Assembly: GCF_030812295.1 (NCBI RefSeq) | Contig: NZ_JAUSSK010000003.1 | Span: forward strand, 744,001 to 808,000 | Source: Luteibacter jiangsuensis | GTDB lineage: Bacteria > Pseudomonadota > Gammaproteobacteria > Xanthomonadales > Rhodanobacteraceae | DNA: 64,000 nucleotides | Direction: 5' to 3' | Shown: in pieces, positions 47,763 to 56,992 of the stretch | Layout of the letters: each line of letters begins with the position of its first letter | Numbering within the stretch: the stretch's first letter is position 1 | Program-made: the position numbers and the translations under genes | Notes under the pieces: model-generated | The model's input: the letters and a program-made list of their open reading frames with translations, nothing else | The model's database searches: none | What the model was told of the DNA's origin: nothing

Positions 47763-49297
47763 GCCACTGCACTCATGGCAGACACGATTGCGAGATCGCG
47801 GAGTACATGTAGGGACGTAAAGGTGTGCGCCTCAAGGAGAGGCCCGTTCTCGTTCCGGAGGCTTATCCGCCCAGGGCCGCACGCGATGCGAGGGAGTACC
47901 ACGTAATCAATGGGCACTGCGCCGTCCGGGGTCATCCTGGCGAAGACCACGATATCAGTGTTCATGGGCGTGCGGCGAGATACCCACCGGGGACGGCCTT
48001 TGTACTGAGATGCCTGAAGAATGACTGCGCTTATCGTCCATGCGTCATCAACATGTATTACCCAACCGTCTCTGCGGGTTCGTGAACCTGACTCATCGAT
48101 GATCTCAGTGATAAAAGTCGTCAGGCTTTCTCTCCACCCCTTAAGGCGCAGCCTAGGTACGACGAAATCCAGGTTTCTTTGGGCTTTGTAGCCCACTATC
48201 TCGTAAAGCTCTCGCATGCTCCCAAAGCGGTTCCTGTACTGCGAATACACCACGCCCGGTTCATCGCGAATTTGCTTGATGCTGAGAAAGCCATCCCTCG
48301 CCAAAATCCGCCGTGCGGTCTCCAGCATCTCGCTCGTAGTGGGTTCCTCCCGCTGGCGTGCTAGACGCTCTGCTGCTTTATAGAACAGGCCTGGGGGAAC
48401 GATTCCCTCAAAGGCTGAATCTTTTCGGGCCCATGCCGATGGAGGGTTGTAAACGGTTCGTTGCTTGAGCTTCTTGCTACAGCGGGAGAAAACGTTGTTG
48501 CCAATGTATTTTTCGTTTACGAGTATGCGCCTGATGGCACCATAGACCCAGCGACGACCGAGAAGATTAGGAATTTCATCGGCATTTAGCCGAATCGCTA
48601 TCTGACGTAGAGATCTTCCGCCGACGTACTCACGAAATATCCGCCTGACGACAGCCACTTCGTTTGCTGGGCCCGGTACGAGGATAATTCTATCGGTGTA
48701 GATGCTTTTCCGCTGACCGAACTGGAGTATGCCCTTTCGGGCTCCCTCCGCATCAATCAGCATCCGCCTCATTCCATAACCCGAGTAACCTCCTTGCCGG
48801 AACCCTAGGCATGTCCCCCTGTATTGTCCCGCATACACTTTTTCAGACAGTTCGCGACTGAATTCGGCGGCCATGGTGCGTTTCAGGCCCTTGAGGATCA
48901 TCGCCAGCGGCGAACCGTCATTGTCGAATAGCTCGGCGACGTAGCAGACCTTTATTCCAGCCTGCGTACACAGGAATTCGTAGTAGGCGGCTTCGTCCGA
49001 ATTCTGGAATCGGCCCCAGCTACTGACGTCGTACACAAGGACTACCTTGAACTCTGCATAGCCTGACTGCACGTCTGTAATTAGCCGTTGCAGGGCATCC
49101 CTCCCGCCAATATCCAGGCCGCTTCGTCCCTGATCGAAGTAGCTTCGGACGACACGCATGCCGTGTTCTTGCGCATAGGCTGCTATGGCGATGGATTGAT
49201 TGACCGGGGAGCATATCTGGAGATCCGTGGACATGCGGATATACTCCGCCGCTGGGACGGGCAATCGACCCCTGCCTGTAGGGTCCGGGGCGCTCAT
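47753..49297 (-). CDS. large serine recombinase (copy 2)
   Basis: 514 residues, paralogous to copy 1 and in opposite orientation. The catalytic Ser is again S23 (AEYIRMSTDLQ), with YFDQGRSGLDIGGRDAL and VVLVYDVSSWGRFQN. The recombinase domain has YSGYGMRRMLIDAEGA and AIRRILVNEKYIGNNVF. Copies 1 and 2 bracket about 4 kb of small element genes. The two diverge enough not to be a recent duplication. Confidence 0.92.
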   Translation of the reverse strand: MSAPDPTGRGRLPVPAAEYIRMSTDLQICSPVNQSIAIAAYAQEHGMRVVRSYFDQGRSGLDIGGRDALQRLITDVQSGYAEFKVVLVYDVSSWGRFQNSDEAAYYEFLCTQAGIKVCYVAELFDNDGSPLAMILKGLKRTMAAEFSRELSEKVYAGQYRGTCLGFRQGGYSGYGMRRMLIDAEGARKGILQFGQRKSIYTDRIILVPGPANEVAVVRRIFREYVGGRSLRQIAIRLNADEIPNLLGRRWVYGAIRRILVNEKYIGNNVFSRCSKKLKQRTVYNPPSAWARKDSAFEGIVPPGLFYKAAERLARQREEPTTSEMLETARRILARDGFLSIKQIRDEPGVVYSQYRNRFGSMRELYEIVGYKAQRNLDFVVPRLRLKGWRESLTTFITEIIDESGSRTRRDGWVIHVDDAWTISAVILQASQYKGRPRWVSRRTPMNTDIVVFARMTPDGAVPIDYVVLPRIACGPGRISLRNENGPLLEAHTFTSLHVLRDLAIVSAMSAVACG

Positions 49298-49362
49298 GGA
49301 TGAGGCCGAAGATTAGATATCTTGGACGCTACGCCGAGCGGCGTCACTTAGCAACGCTCTAG

Positions 49363-49391
49363 GATTCGGGGAGTGGGTAACTCCCCGAATC
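49363..49391. repeat. 11-bp perfect inverted repeat
   Basis: GATTCGGGGAG-TGGGTAA-CTCCCCGAATC between the divergent recombinase copy 2 start and the lectin stop. No T run on either strand, so it may be a recombinase or regulator site or a 3' RNA hairpin of the lectin gene rather than a classic terminator. Confidence 0.6.
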
Positions 49392-49398
49392 ACCAGCT

Positions 49399-49950
49399 TT
49401 AGACCCCGATCATCTTCCAACGCGTGGACTGGTCATTCGTCGCCCCACATCCATTTGCTTCAAATGGGCGATAGAACGTCGCATCTGCCTTCAGGCACCA
49501 ATGGGTTGCCACGCTGACGATGTGGCGGGCAAGAAGGGGGATAGGGAACGTATTCGTCCCGACGGTGAGGCTTTGGGTGGGCGCCTCAATCGTAAATTGC
49601 TGAAGTGGGTCATTGACATTGCACACGTGCTGGCGAAGCCCGATGGCTCCTGTCGTCGGGTCTACGTTCTCTGCAGCAGCACACATCCCCGAGCCCACGT
49701 TAACGATCCTAGCCATGGAAGCACCCGAACTAAATGCGTACACCTGAAAGGCCCACGACTGATTGGACGTGCCCGTGCACGGATACAGCTGAATAATCGC
49801 TCCGTCGGCGGTAGAGAAGTCCACGACGTCCCAGCACTGGTTTGTGAGGTTCGACACGATTGCGGACGAAGGCGCTGCCTGGGCATTTGCGTGGGGCGTC
49901 ATCACTAGCCCGGCGAAAGCCAAGAAAAGGCCGAGGATACTGTTCTTCAT
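49399..49950 (-). CDS. secreted ricin-B-like lectin domain protein
   Basis: 183 residues. A signal peptide (MKNSILGLFLAFAGLVMTPH...NAQ) is followed by a single beta-trefoil-like domain: NQCWDVVDFSTADGAIIQLY and SNQSWAFQV show the Q-x-W pattern of ricin-type lectins. Several Cys may form disulfides. Probably binds carbohydrate outside the cell; a cargo gene unrelated to mobility. The upstream region carries TGTAGG-TTTCCG-CCTACA at about 50015. Confidence 0.75.
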   Translation of the reverse strand: MKNSILGLFLAFAGLVMTPHANAQAAPSSAIVSNLTNQCWDVVDFSTADGAIIQLYPCTGTSNQSWAFQVYAFSSGASMARIVNVGSGMCAAAENVDPTTGAIGLRQHVCNVNDPLQQFTIEAPTQSLTVGTNTFPIPLLARHIVSVATHWCLKADATFYRPFEANGCGATNDQSTRWKMIGV

Positions 49951-50069
49951 ATATCTTCCCTTTGGAGCCGCGATATGGCGGCGACGTATCCTCCATAATG
50001 CAAGGGGTGCTGTCTGTAGGTTTCCGCCTACAATCGTAAGCGCCGACCTACGTCAGTACTATAAGCACG

Positions 50070-50306
50070 TCACGGCAGGTCGGCTTGGTGGTCTTCGTCC
50101 ACCCAATAAATCGGTTTGTGAGCGGACCATTCGATCTCGCGGGCTAGGGAGTCGTCCATGGGATTGCCCTTGAGGATGGCCTCGACCATGCGCTCTGAGG
50201 TTCCTAGGATGTCAGCCTGCTCACGTAAGCTGCTCACGCCGTCCGCCTCCAATTCGCGCAAAACCGTGGCGAGGTTGGCCCGCCTGATCTCGGAGATACT
50301 GGTCAT
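50070..50306 (-). CDS. small Cro/CI-like HTH regulator
   Basis: 78 residues from MTSISEIRRANLATVL. A helix-turn-helix reads SLREQADILGTSERMVEAIL, followed by MDDSLAREIEWSAHKPIYWV, a pattern seen in phage-type regulators. An alternative ATG at 50342 would overlap the upstream gene by 26 bp. It forms a leftward pair with the gene at 50317 and lies beside the virion operon, so it may control lysogeny-like silencing. Confidence 0.72.
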   Translation of the reverse strand: MTSISEIRRANLATVLRELEADGVSSLREQADILGTSERMVEAILKGNPMDDSLAREIEWSAHKPIYWVDEDHQADLP

Positions 50307-50316
50307 GACTGAAGGA

Positions 50317-50598
50317 TCACAAAGGATCAAAGCCGATGGCATCGAGAGCGTGGGCTAAGGCGAGCATTGCCTCGCCATAGTTCTGCCGTGGGGCGGAGCC
50401 GGGCGGGCCGAGCCTGTCCAGCACTCTAGCGCCAGCCAAGACGATATCTTCCAGGCCCGCCGCGTCAGCCTTGGCGATAACTAGCTGTGCACGAAACCTC
50501 GCTTCGTCGAAGTCACGGGCAAGGGCCGCATCGTTCATGGCTGCCGAGTCACGCACGATCGCGGCGATAGTAAGGATGCTCTCGGTAGCAGGTTTCAT
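50317..50598 (-). CDS. hypothetical regulator-associated protein
   Basis: 93 residues, helical, starting MKPATESILTIAAIVRDSAA. Located directly upstream of the Cro/CI-like gene on the same transcript. No motif was recognised. An operator-like palindrome lies 21 bp upstream of its start, overlapping its likely promoter. Confidence 0.6.
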   Translation of the reverse strand: MKPATESILTIAAIVRDSAAMNDAALARDFDEARFRAQLVIAKADAAGLEDIVLAGARVLDRLGPPGSAPRQNYGEAMLALAHALDAIGFDPL

Positions 50599-50618
50599 CG
50601 GCTGAGTGTAGCCAGGAC

Positions 50619-50638
50619 GATAAACCAGCGAGTTTATC
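50619..50638. promoter_or_regulatory. operator-like inverted repeat between regulator pair and virion operon
   Basis: GATAAAC-CAGCGA-GTTTATC: perfect 7-bp arms with a 6-bp spacer, centred between the leftward regulators and the rightward virion genes. Typical size and position for a CI/Cro operator. Confidence 0.6.
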
Positions 50639-50718
50639 TTTCATGGGACGGAAATACATCCCGAGGACGACTATATACGCAGGGACCCTTGCCGCCTCAA
50701 GGCCCTACCTCGCCCGAC

Positions 50719-50749
50719 GCCGTGCCGGGTAATGCACGGCTCTTCTTTT
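50719..50749 (+). terminator. terminator-like hairpin ahead of the virion operon
   Basis: GCCGTGC-CGGGTAAT-GCACGGC followed by TCTTCTTTT. It lies between a TATATA box at 50672 and the first virion gene at 50792, so it would terminate transcripts entering the operon unless antiterminated. It could also mark the end of a deleted upstream gene. Confidence 0.7.
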
Positions 50750-50791
50750 GCCAGTGGGCGGAACTGGTCTAACTATCATCGAGGCAAAATC

Positions 50792-51772
50792 ATGGGCGGC
50801 GGAAGCTCTCAACCAAAAAACACGACGACCACGACGAAGACCGAACTCCCGCCGTGGCTGGCGAATGCGTATCAGGGCTTCTTCAATTAGACGAATGCCG
50901 TCAATGACAAGCCCTACCAGTCCTATCAGGGCCCCCTGAACGCTAATCCGACCATCGATCAAACCTACGCGCTGGAATTGGCCCGTTCTGGTGCGCAAGG
51001 CAATCCATAGCAGACGGCCGCGCTCAATCAGCTTCTCGGCGGAAGCCAGAACGTGCAGGCGCAAGCCAGCCCCTATGCTGGTCCGAACCAGTATCTCGAT
51101 CAGGTTATCGGTAATTCCAACCGGGACATCACTGATGCCTATCAGCGAGGTGCTGGCGTTGGGTTACCCACGCAGTTCGCCTAGGGTGGAGCCTTTGGTG
51201 GCTCGGCGATGTAGCAGGCGCAGGACTCAAGCAAATACCAGCTTGCACAGACTCTCGCCGACAACACAAGCAGCCTTCGATATCAGGACTACAACGCCCA
51301 AGCTGATCGCTGGCAGCAGGGGTTCCAAAACCAGCTAGCCGCATCTCAGAACAACTCGCAGAACATCCTGGGCGCATCTTCGGGCCTTAATGGTGCGGGT
51401 GCGCTATAGGCGCAGTTCAACGGCCAATACGGCCAGCTTGCGCAGATCCAGCAGGACAAGGCTCAGGGCGACATCGACCAGGCTTACAACGACTGGTACC
51501 AGCAGAAGTTCGGCTACGACCAGCAGCGGCTTGCGAACTACGGCAACGCGCTCAACTCCGTTGCGGGCCAGTTCCAGGGATCGGCTACGTCCGGGCTTAA
51601 CCCGGCATATAAGCCTCGCACTGTCGGCGGTGCGGTTGCTGCCGGTGCGGGTGGTGCTGCGACTGGTGGAGCGATTGGTGCCGCCATTGCGGGTGGCTCG
51701 GCGGGTTCCGTCGCCCCAGGTTGGGGCACTGCCATCGGTGCCGCCGCTGGCCTCGCGTCCTACTACCTCTAA
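50792..51772 (+). CDS. phage virion/ejection-like protein with five in-frame TAG codons
   Basis: Open frame of 326 codons if TAG is read as sense, ending at TAA. TAGs lie at codons 33, 73, 131, 141 and 206 (50888, 51008, 51182, 51212, 51407). Glutamine fits each: the contexts NP-x-QTAAL, TQFA-x-GGAFGGSAM-x-QAQD and GAGAL-x-AQFNGQ lie in very Gln-rich sequence. The start has GAGG 9 bp upstream. The C-terminus is a Gly/Ala-rich membrane-like zipper common in DNA-ejection proteins of short-tailed phages. No frame change is needed. Amber recoding or nonsense decay are the two readings. Confidence 0.75.
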
Positions 51773-51781
51773 GGGGGCCAT

Positions 51782-52075
51782 ATGGAATACCTGATTGTGC
51801 TTACCCCCGAGAGCGTTGCCGCAAGGGCTCACGTGATGCCGGGCGGAATGCCGTACTGGCTTCCGAGTGACGACGCCGAGACCAGGATCATTTGCCCAAC
51901 CCTACGGTGCACGTGGATAGACGGCTCTCTTCCGAGCTTCCTGCGGGTCGAAATGCTTCCGGACCACAACGGCATCCGGAACATTGTGTGGTTGCCGACA
52001 AATGAGGTCGTCACCATCTTTGAGCCAAACCATAATCCAAGCGTGGCCGTTAACGCGCCCACACTCGTGCACTAA
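51782..52075 (+). CDS. hypothetical protein of the virion operon
   Basis: 97 residues, starting 9 bp after the previous stop with AAGGGGG as Shine-Dalgarno. MEYLIVLTPESVAARAHVMP is followed by a beta-rich middle and FEPNHNPSVAVN at the end. It ends in TAA and has no internal TAG. Position between the ejection-like genes suggests a small virion or assembly factor. Confidence 0.7.
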   Translation: MEYLIVLTPESVAARAHVMPGGMPYWLPSDDAETRIICPTLRCTWIDGSLPSFLRVEMLPDHNGIRNIVWLPTNEVVTIFEPNHNPSVAVNAPTLVH

Positions 52076-52087
52076 GGCGGACAACAC

Positions 52088-53506
52088 ATGGCAATTCTCG
52101 ATGGGCTTCTCGGGCCCACCCCAGGCATCACGGACGACGAACGTCGCTAGCTTGCTAATAGCGGACTGCTTAATGCTGGTCTGTCTATCCTGGCTGCTAA
52201 CAGTCAACCGGGCGTGACACCAATTTAGGCGATCTCCGGTGGTCTGCTGGGTGGCATCAACTCCGCTCAACAGGGAGCGCGGCAGCTTCAGGACGACAAG
52301 TCTCAACAGCAGCGGATGCAGTTTCAGCAAACGCAAATGGCAGATCAGCAGGAACAAATGCAGCGTCGTCGGGCAATTCAGGATTTGGCTCTGAAACACG
52401 TCACGCCGGGCCCTGACGGAAAGCCGGTTTTCGACCAGCAGGGATATGTTGCGGAACTGGCGAGCATGGACCCACAGGCCGCGATGGAATTGCACCAGAA
52501 CGAACTGCGCAACAAGCTAACGGAACTCCAGACCCAGAAAACGCAAGATGAATTGAACACGAGGGACATCACGCAGGGCTCCAACGTTCTCCATCAGACG
52601 CGGCCTAGTGCTGACGCACCGTGGGTGACTGAAAGCACGGCTCCGCGCTGGCAACGGCCGTCTGGCGGAGGTGGTGAGCAAACGGCCATTGAGCGGAATG
52701 CGGGCTTCCTGATGAAGCAGGGTTATTCCCGTGAGCAGGCGCTCCAAGCTCTCGGCCTGCCTCTCCCTGGAGGTACGACAGACGCACAGGGCTATGCTCC
52801 CGGCACTCCCAACGGCGAGGACTTCCTCAAGACGCTTCCGGCTGACCGTCAGGGCGTTGTCCGTGCAGTGGTGGAAGGCCGCTACCCCGTTCCCACGGGT
52901 AAAGCTGCGACCTCGCCGTGGTGGCAATCTGTCGTACAGGATGCGCAACAGGTCGACCCGACGTTTGAGGCGGGCAGTTATCAGGCACGCGCAGCGGCAC
53001 GTAAGGATTTCACGTCAGGGGCTACCGCGAAGAACATCACGGCACTCAACACGGTAGCCCACCATCTCGACCAACTGCTTGAGCAGGGAAAGCAACTCAA
53101 CAATGGTCGTTTCCCGCTCTGGAACAGCATTGCGAACTCGGCAGGCACGCATGTGGGCAAGGATGCAGTGAACAATTACAACCTCAATGCGGACGCTGTT
53201 GCCGACGAACTGGCGAAGGTCTTCGCGGGTAGTAGTGGGGCACTGGCCGACCGCGAACAGATCCGCTCCCGCCTCGATGCCAGCCTGTCACCGACACAGC
53301 AGGAGGGTTTTGGACGCACAGCGGCCAGCTTGATCGAGGGCCGCCTCGCGGGTCTTCAGGCACAGCTTGACCAGGGTTTGGGGTACGGGTCCAAGAACAT
53401 TCAACTCGTAAGCCCTGATGCCAACGCGTTGTTCACCAAGTTCAAGGGCGGAGAGAAACCCAAAGCTGCGGCGAACGGTGGCTGGTCTGCACGGAGGGTC
53501 GACTGA
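52088..53506 (+). CDS. phage DNA-ejection-like protein with two in-frame TAG codons
   Basis: 472 codons if TAG is sense, close to the size I recall for P22 gp20 (471). TAGs are at codons 21 (52148) and 47 (52226), in contexts DDERR-x-LANSGLLN and GVTPI-x-AISGGLLGG, where Gln fits. The true N-terminus (MAILDGLLGPTPGITDDERR) lies before the first TAG, with AAGGCGG 9 bp upstream. A Gln-rich coiled-coil follows (residues 60-100). The stop overlaps the next start as TGATG. A start after both TAGs would lose the conserved-looking N-terminus. Confidence 0.76.
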
Positions 53507-55737
53507 TGCCTGTTTTTCACGTTACCGGCCCGGACGGACACACGTACGAAATCAACGCCCCGGAAGGCGCTACCGAACAGGACGCTATCCAGTACGCCCA
53601 GGCGAACCTCGCTCAGCCAAGCGGGGGTGCTCCCGCGCCCACCCAACCGCAGCCTTCTGCCGCTCAGCCGGAACAATCCTTCATGGATAAGTTGGGCGAT
53701 CAGCTGACGTACCAGTACGACCAGTTGAACCAATTCGGTAACAACCTCGTTGATCCGATCGCACACCACTTCGCGAGTATCCCGGTTGGCCTCGCCCAGC
53801 TTGGCATGCATGGCGCAAAGGCCGTCGGTGACGTCATAGCCCCCGCAGACAACACGCTCTCCGGCCTGATTACCGGAAAGCAGGATGGGAACTGGATCGA
53901 CCGACAAACCGCCGCCTACGACAAGTGGGTGCAGGACCGCGAGAACGCCTACCAGTAGTCGGTGCCGGACAATTACGCGAGCTATGCGGGCGCCACGATT
54001 GGCGAAGTGCTCCCATGGGCAACCGGGCTCGGTGAGGCTAGGGCGCTTGGGCTACTCCCTACCGCCACCAAATTGGGCGGTAAGCTAGGCCTACTTGGTG
54101 CTGAAGGCGCCGTCATGGGCGCGACCCAGCCCGTTACGAACGGCGGGCAGAATTACGCCATTGATAAGGCGATTCAGGTAGGTGCGGGTGCAGCTACGGG
54201 GCCGGTACTTTATGGCCTTGGCGCGGCAAGCAAGGGTATAGGCAACGCTGCCCAACACATCACTAATCCGCAGGCCATCGCCGACGCGAACATTGCCCGC
54301 CTGTATGGGGCCGATGATGCGACGGTGCAGCGATTGGCTAATGCCCCGGCGTTCGTCCCCGGGGAGGTTCCTTCGGCTGCCCAGGTGTTGCAGACGCCAG
54401 AGGCGGTGCAGGCCGAACGGATGCTCCGGAATAACCCTGCATCGGCACCGGCTTTCGTCGCGCAGGACAATTCCAACAACGCAGCGCGCATGGGGCTGTT
54501 GCAGCAGATCGCGGGTACGGACGACGACCTGGCGGCAGCGGTGCAGGCACGCCGTGACGCCACGTCCCCACACTTCAAGGACTATCTGTCGCCCAGCAAC
54601 CCGCAGCAGCGTTACAAGACGGCAGTGGGGCTGTTGGGAGACGTGAAAGGGCAGGTATTCCGACCCGACTACGAGGCCCTTCAGCAAGCGAAGTCCATCG
54701 CCTCCAAGGTCGCTCGTGGGACGCTGGACGAGGGGCAGGGTGCCGACCTTCTGAACCAGATCACGGTGAAGACCAAGAAGGCGCAGAAGGTGCTCGACCA
54801 GGCCATCACCGCCATCAATCAGAATATGGTGGACCCCAGCCGGATCGCTAGCCAGCTTGCGGAGCTTACGAAGTCCGGCAATCCCACCGTGGCAGGGGCG
54901 GCCCGCCAGCACCTCGACCTGATCGCCCGAAACGCCGACGAAACCGGAATGGTCCCTGCTCGGGCCCTTGACGATATGCGGCAGAACATAGGGAATATGC
55001 TGTCCGCAAACGCCACTAACGGCGTTGTCGGCTCTCAAGAGGCTGCCCTGTATGGACCGGTCACCGCCAAAATTGTCTCTACTCTCGACCGAGCGATACC
55101 GGGCTATCGTAATAACCTGGCGACGTACGCCAAGCTTTCGCAGCCCATCAACGACATGCAGGCCATCCGAGGGCTACTTGACCCTAACGCTCCGGGTAGC
55201 CTTAACACTGCTGGCGATCCACAGCTTGCAGTCGCTCGTGTAAAGCAGGCCCTACGGTCGGACGACAAGGCCAACTACGGCCTGAGTGACCAGGCACGGG
55301 CTCAGTTGGAGAGCGTACGGGACAGCCTCCAGCGTCGCGGGATCTCCGATCAGAAGATCGCAGCGGCGGGTCCGGGGACGGCAGCTGACCTTCAAGCCCA
55401 AGGGCTGCTCTCAGGGGCCATTTTCGGCAAGAACCTGGGGAACCACGGCGGGTGGCTGGGCCGATCCATCGGTAGCGGCATTGGGGGCCTCCTGGGCTCC
55501 GGCCTGGGCGGCATCGAGGGTGGTCTCCTGGGCTCCAGTCTCGGCCTGGGCGTTAGCGACGCTATCGGAGCAGCCAATTCACGCGTAGCGGCTCGTACAG
55601 GGCAGACGGCGGCAGACGCGGGAGCTACGGCAGAGGCCATCAGGCGTTGGATTGGGAAGCAGCCCAAGGCCCAGCGGCAAGGACTGCTTGACCATTACCT
55701 TTACGGCCTTCCCGCAGCCACAGCCAACGAGCCCTGA
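53506..55737 (+). CDS. large phage DNA-ejection-like protein with one in-frame TAG codon
   Basis: 743 codons if TAG is sense. The single TAG is codon 151 (53956-53958) in ENAYQ-x-SVPDNYASY. The N-terminal 35 residues (VTGPDGHTYEINAPEGATEQ) form a short domain I have seen at the start of phage internal virion proteins. Residues 155-250 contain hydrophobic Gly/Ala helices, a long helical middle follows, and the C-terminus has a glycine-zipper stretch (IGGLLGSGLGGIEGG). Translation is coupled to the previous gene. Ends in TGA. Confidence 0.76.
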
Positions 55738-55787
55738 TCGGGTAAAGGGGTCTGGTACTATTTCACTGGGACGGGAGTTGGCTCTAA

Positions 55788-56984
55788 GTGGAACGTAACT
55801 CTATCAATCCGGCGGTACTTGTCTGGGCGCGGGAATCCGCAGGTCTGGACTTGGCTGAAGCTGCTCGAAAGATCGGGCTGTCCGCGAGCCGTAACCTAAG
55901 CCCTGCTGAGAAACTTGCTCAAATCGAGCAAGGTGCGCGAGCCGTCACCGCCTCGCTACTAGAATGCATGAGCAAGGCGTACCACCGCCCACTCATTGCA
56001 TTTTACGCGGCTACGCCGCCCCCAACAGGAGAGCGCGGGGCGGATTTTCGGACCCTGCCTCCTGACCGACGACGTGAAGATGCGCCAACAATTGACGCGC
56101 TCATCCGCGATATTAAGGCACGTCAAGCCCTTGTCCGAGAGTTAGTTGAAGACGATGAAGGGGTCGAGCCGATCCGCTTCGTCAATTCTCTAACAATGGA
56201 TACGCCCATCAACATAGCTGCGCAGGCCATAGCTGGAGCACTAGGGTTCACTAGCCGAGAGTTCAGGCGTGGACCGGTCGAGGCTGGGTTCGCGTACTTA
56301 AGGGAGTTGGTAGAGCGCACCGGCGTATTCGTGCTGCTAATGGGAAATTTAGGTTCCAGTCACACCAACATTAGCGCGGAGGTCTTCCGAGGCTTTGCTG
56401 TCGCAGATCGGTTTGCTCCGTTCGTGGTTATAAATGACCAAGATGCCAAGGTTTCTTGGTCATTTACGCTTCTGCATGAGTTGGTACATATATGGCTCGG
56501 CGAGTCAGGAATCAGCGGCGGTTCCGCGGACAGTCGAATTGAGCGGTACTGTAACGACGTAGCGAGTGCACTCCTCTTGGATCAGGCGGAGCTTGAGCGT
56601 TTTGTCTGGACTGGCGACGACCAAGCGCTAGAAGCCATAAATCAGATTGCGCACGAGGCAAGGGTCAGCCGAAGTCTTGTTGCCTACCGTCTGTTTCGCT
56701 CGCACGTTGTAACGGAGATAGTTTGGCGCACGCTCACTGACCGTTTTAGGCAGGAATGGCTGGCAGAGCGCGAGCGCCTGAAAGCGATTGAGAGATCAGC
56801 AAGAAAAGAAAAGCCTGGGGGCCCTAGTTATTACGTCGTGAAGCGCCACAAGCTAGGTGATGCGCTGGTCGACCTTGTTCGACGTTCCGTGACTGAAGGT
56901 AACCTGACACCTTCGAGGGCAGGACAAGTCTTGGGTGTTAGCGCAATGAATGTCCAGCCGCTTATCAGCGGCAAAGCGGCATAG
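55788..56984 (+). CDS. XRE-like HTH plus ImmA/IrrE metallopeptidase (antitoxin-like)
   Basis: 398 residues starting at GTG. The N-terminus is an XRE-like helix-turn-helix (VLWARESAGLDLAEAARKIG). The middle is a zinc peptidase of the ImmA/IrrE family with HExxH in TLLHELVHIWLG (about 230). The C-terminus has a second regulatory helix region. Stop is TAG; the DUF4411 gene begins 8 bp later. This pairing is a known toxin-antitoxin-like arrangement in mobile islands. Codon use is more AT-rich than the virion genes. Confidence 0.88.
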   Translation: MERNSINPAVLVWARESAGLDLAEAARKIGLSASRNLSPAEKLAQIEQGARAVTASLLECMSKAYHRPLIAFYAATPPPTGERGADFRTLPPDRRREDAPTIDALIRDIKARQALVRELVEDDEGVEPIRFVNSLTMDTPINIAAQAIAGALGFTSREFRRGPVEAGFAYLRELVERTGVFVLLMGNLGSSHTNISAEVFRGFAVADRFAPFVVINDQDAKVSWSFTLLHELVHIWLGESGISGGSADSRIERYCNDVASALLLDQAELERFVWTGDDQALEAINQIAHEARVSRSLVAYRLFRSHVVTEIVWRTLTDRFRQEWLAERERLKAIERSARKEKPGGPSYYVVKRHKLGDALVDLVRRSVTEGNLTPSRAGQVLGVSAMNVQPLISGKAA

Positions 56985-56992
56985 GGATTGTG

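Noticed and set aside
49305-49325. AAGAT...ATCTT near 49311 as a suppressor tRNA anticodon stem on the minus strand
   Set aside because: The loop is only five bases and no other arms can be formed nearby.
50748-51338. Overlapping rightward frames at 50748-50939 and 50991-51338 as real genes
   Set aside because: Their translations are Arg/Ser/Thr-rich shadows. The Gln-rich frame interrupted only by TAG has the coding signal and the ribosome site.
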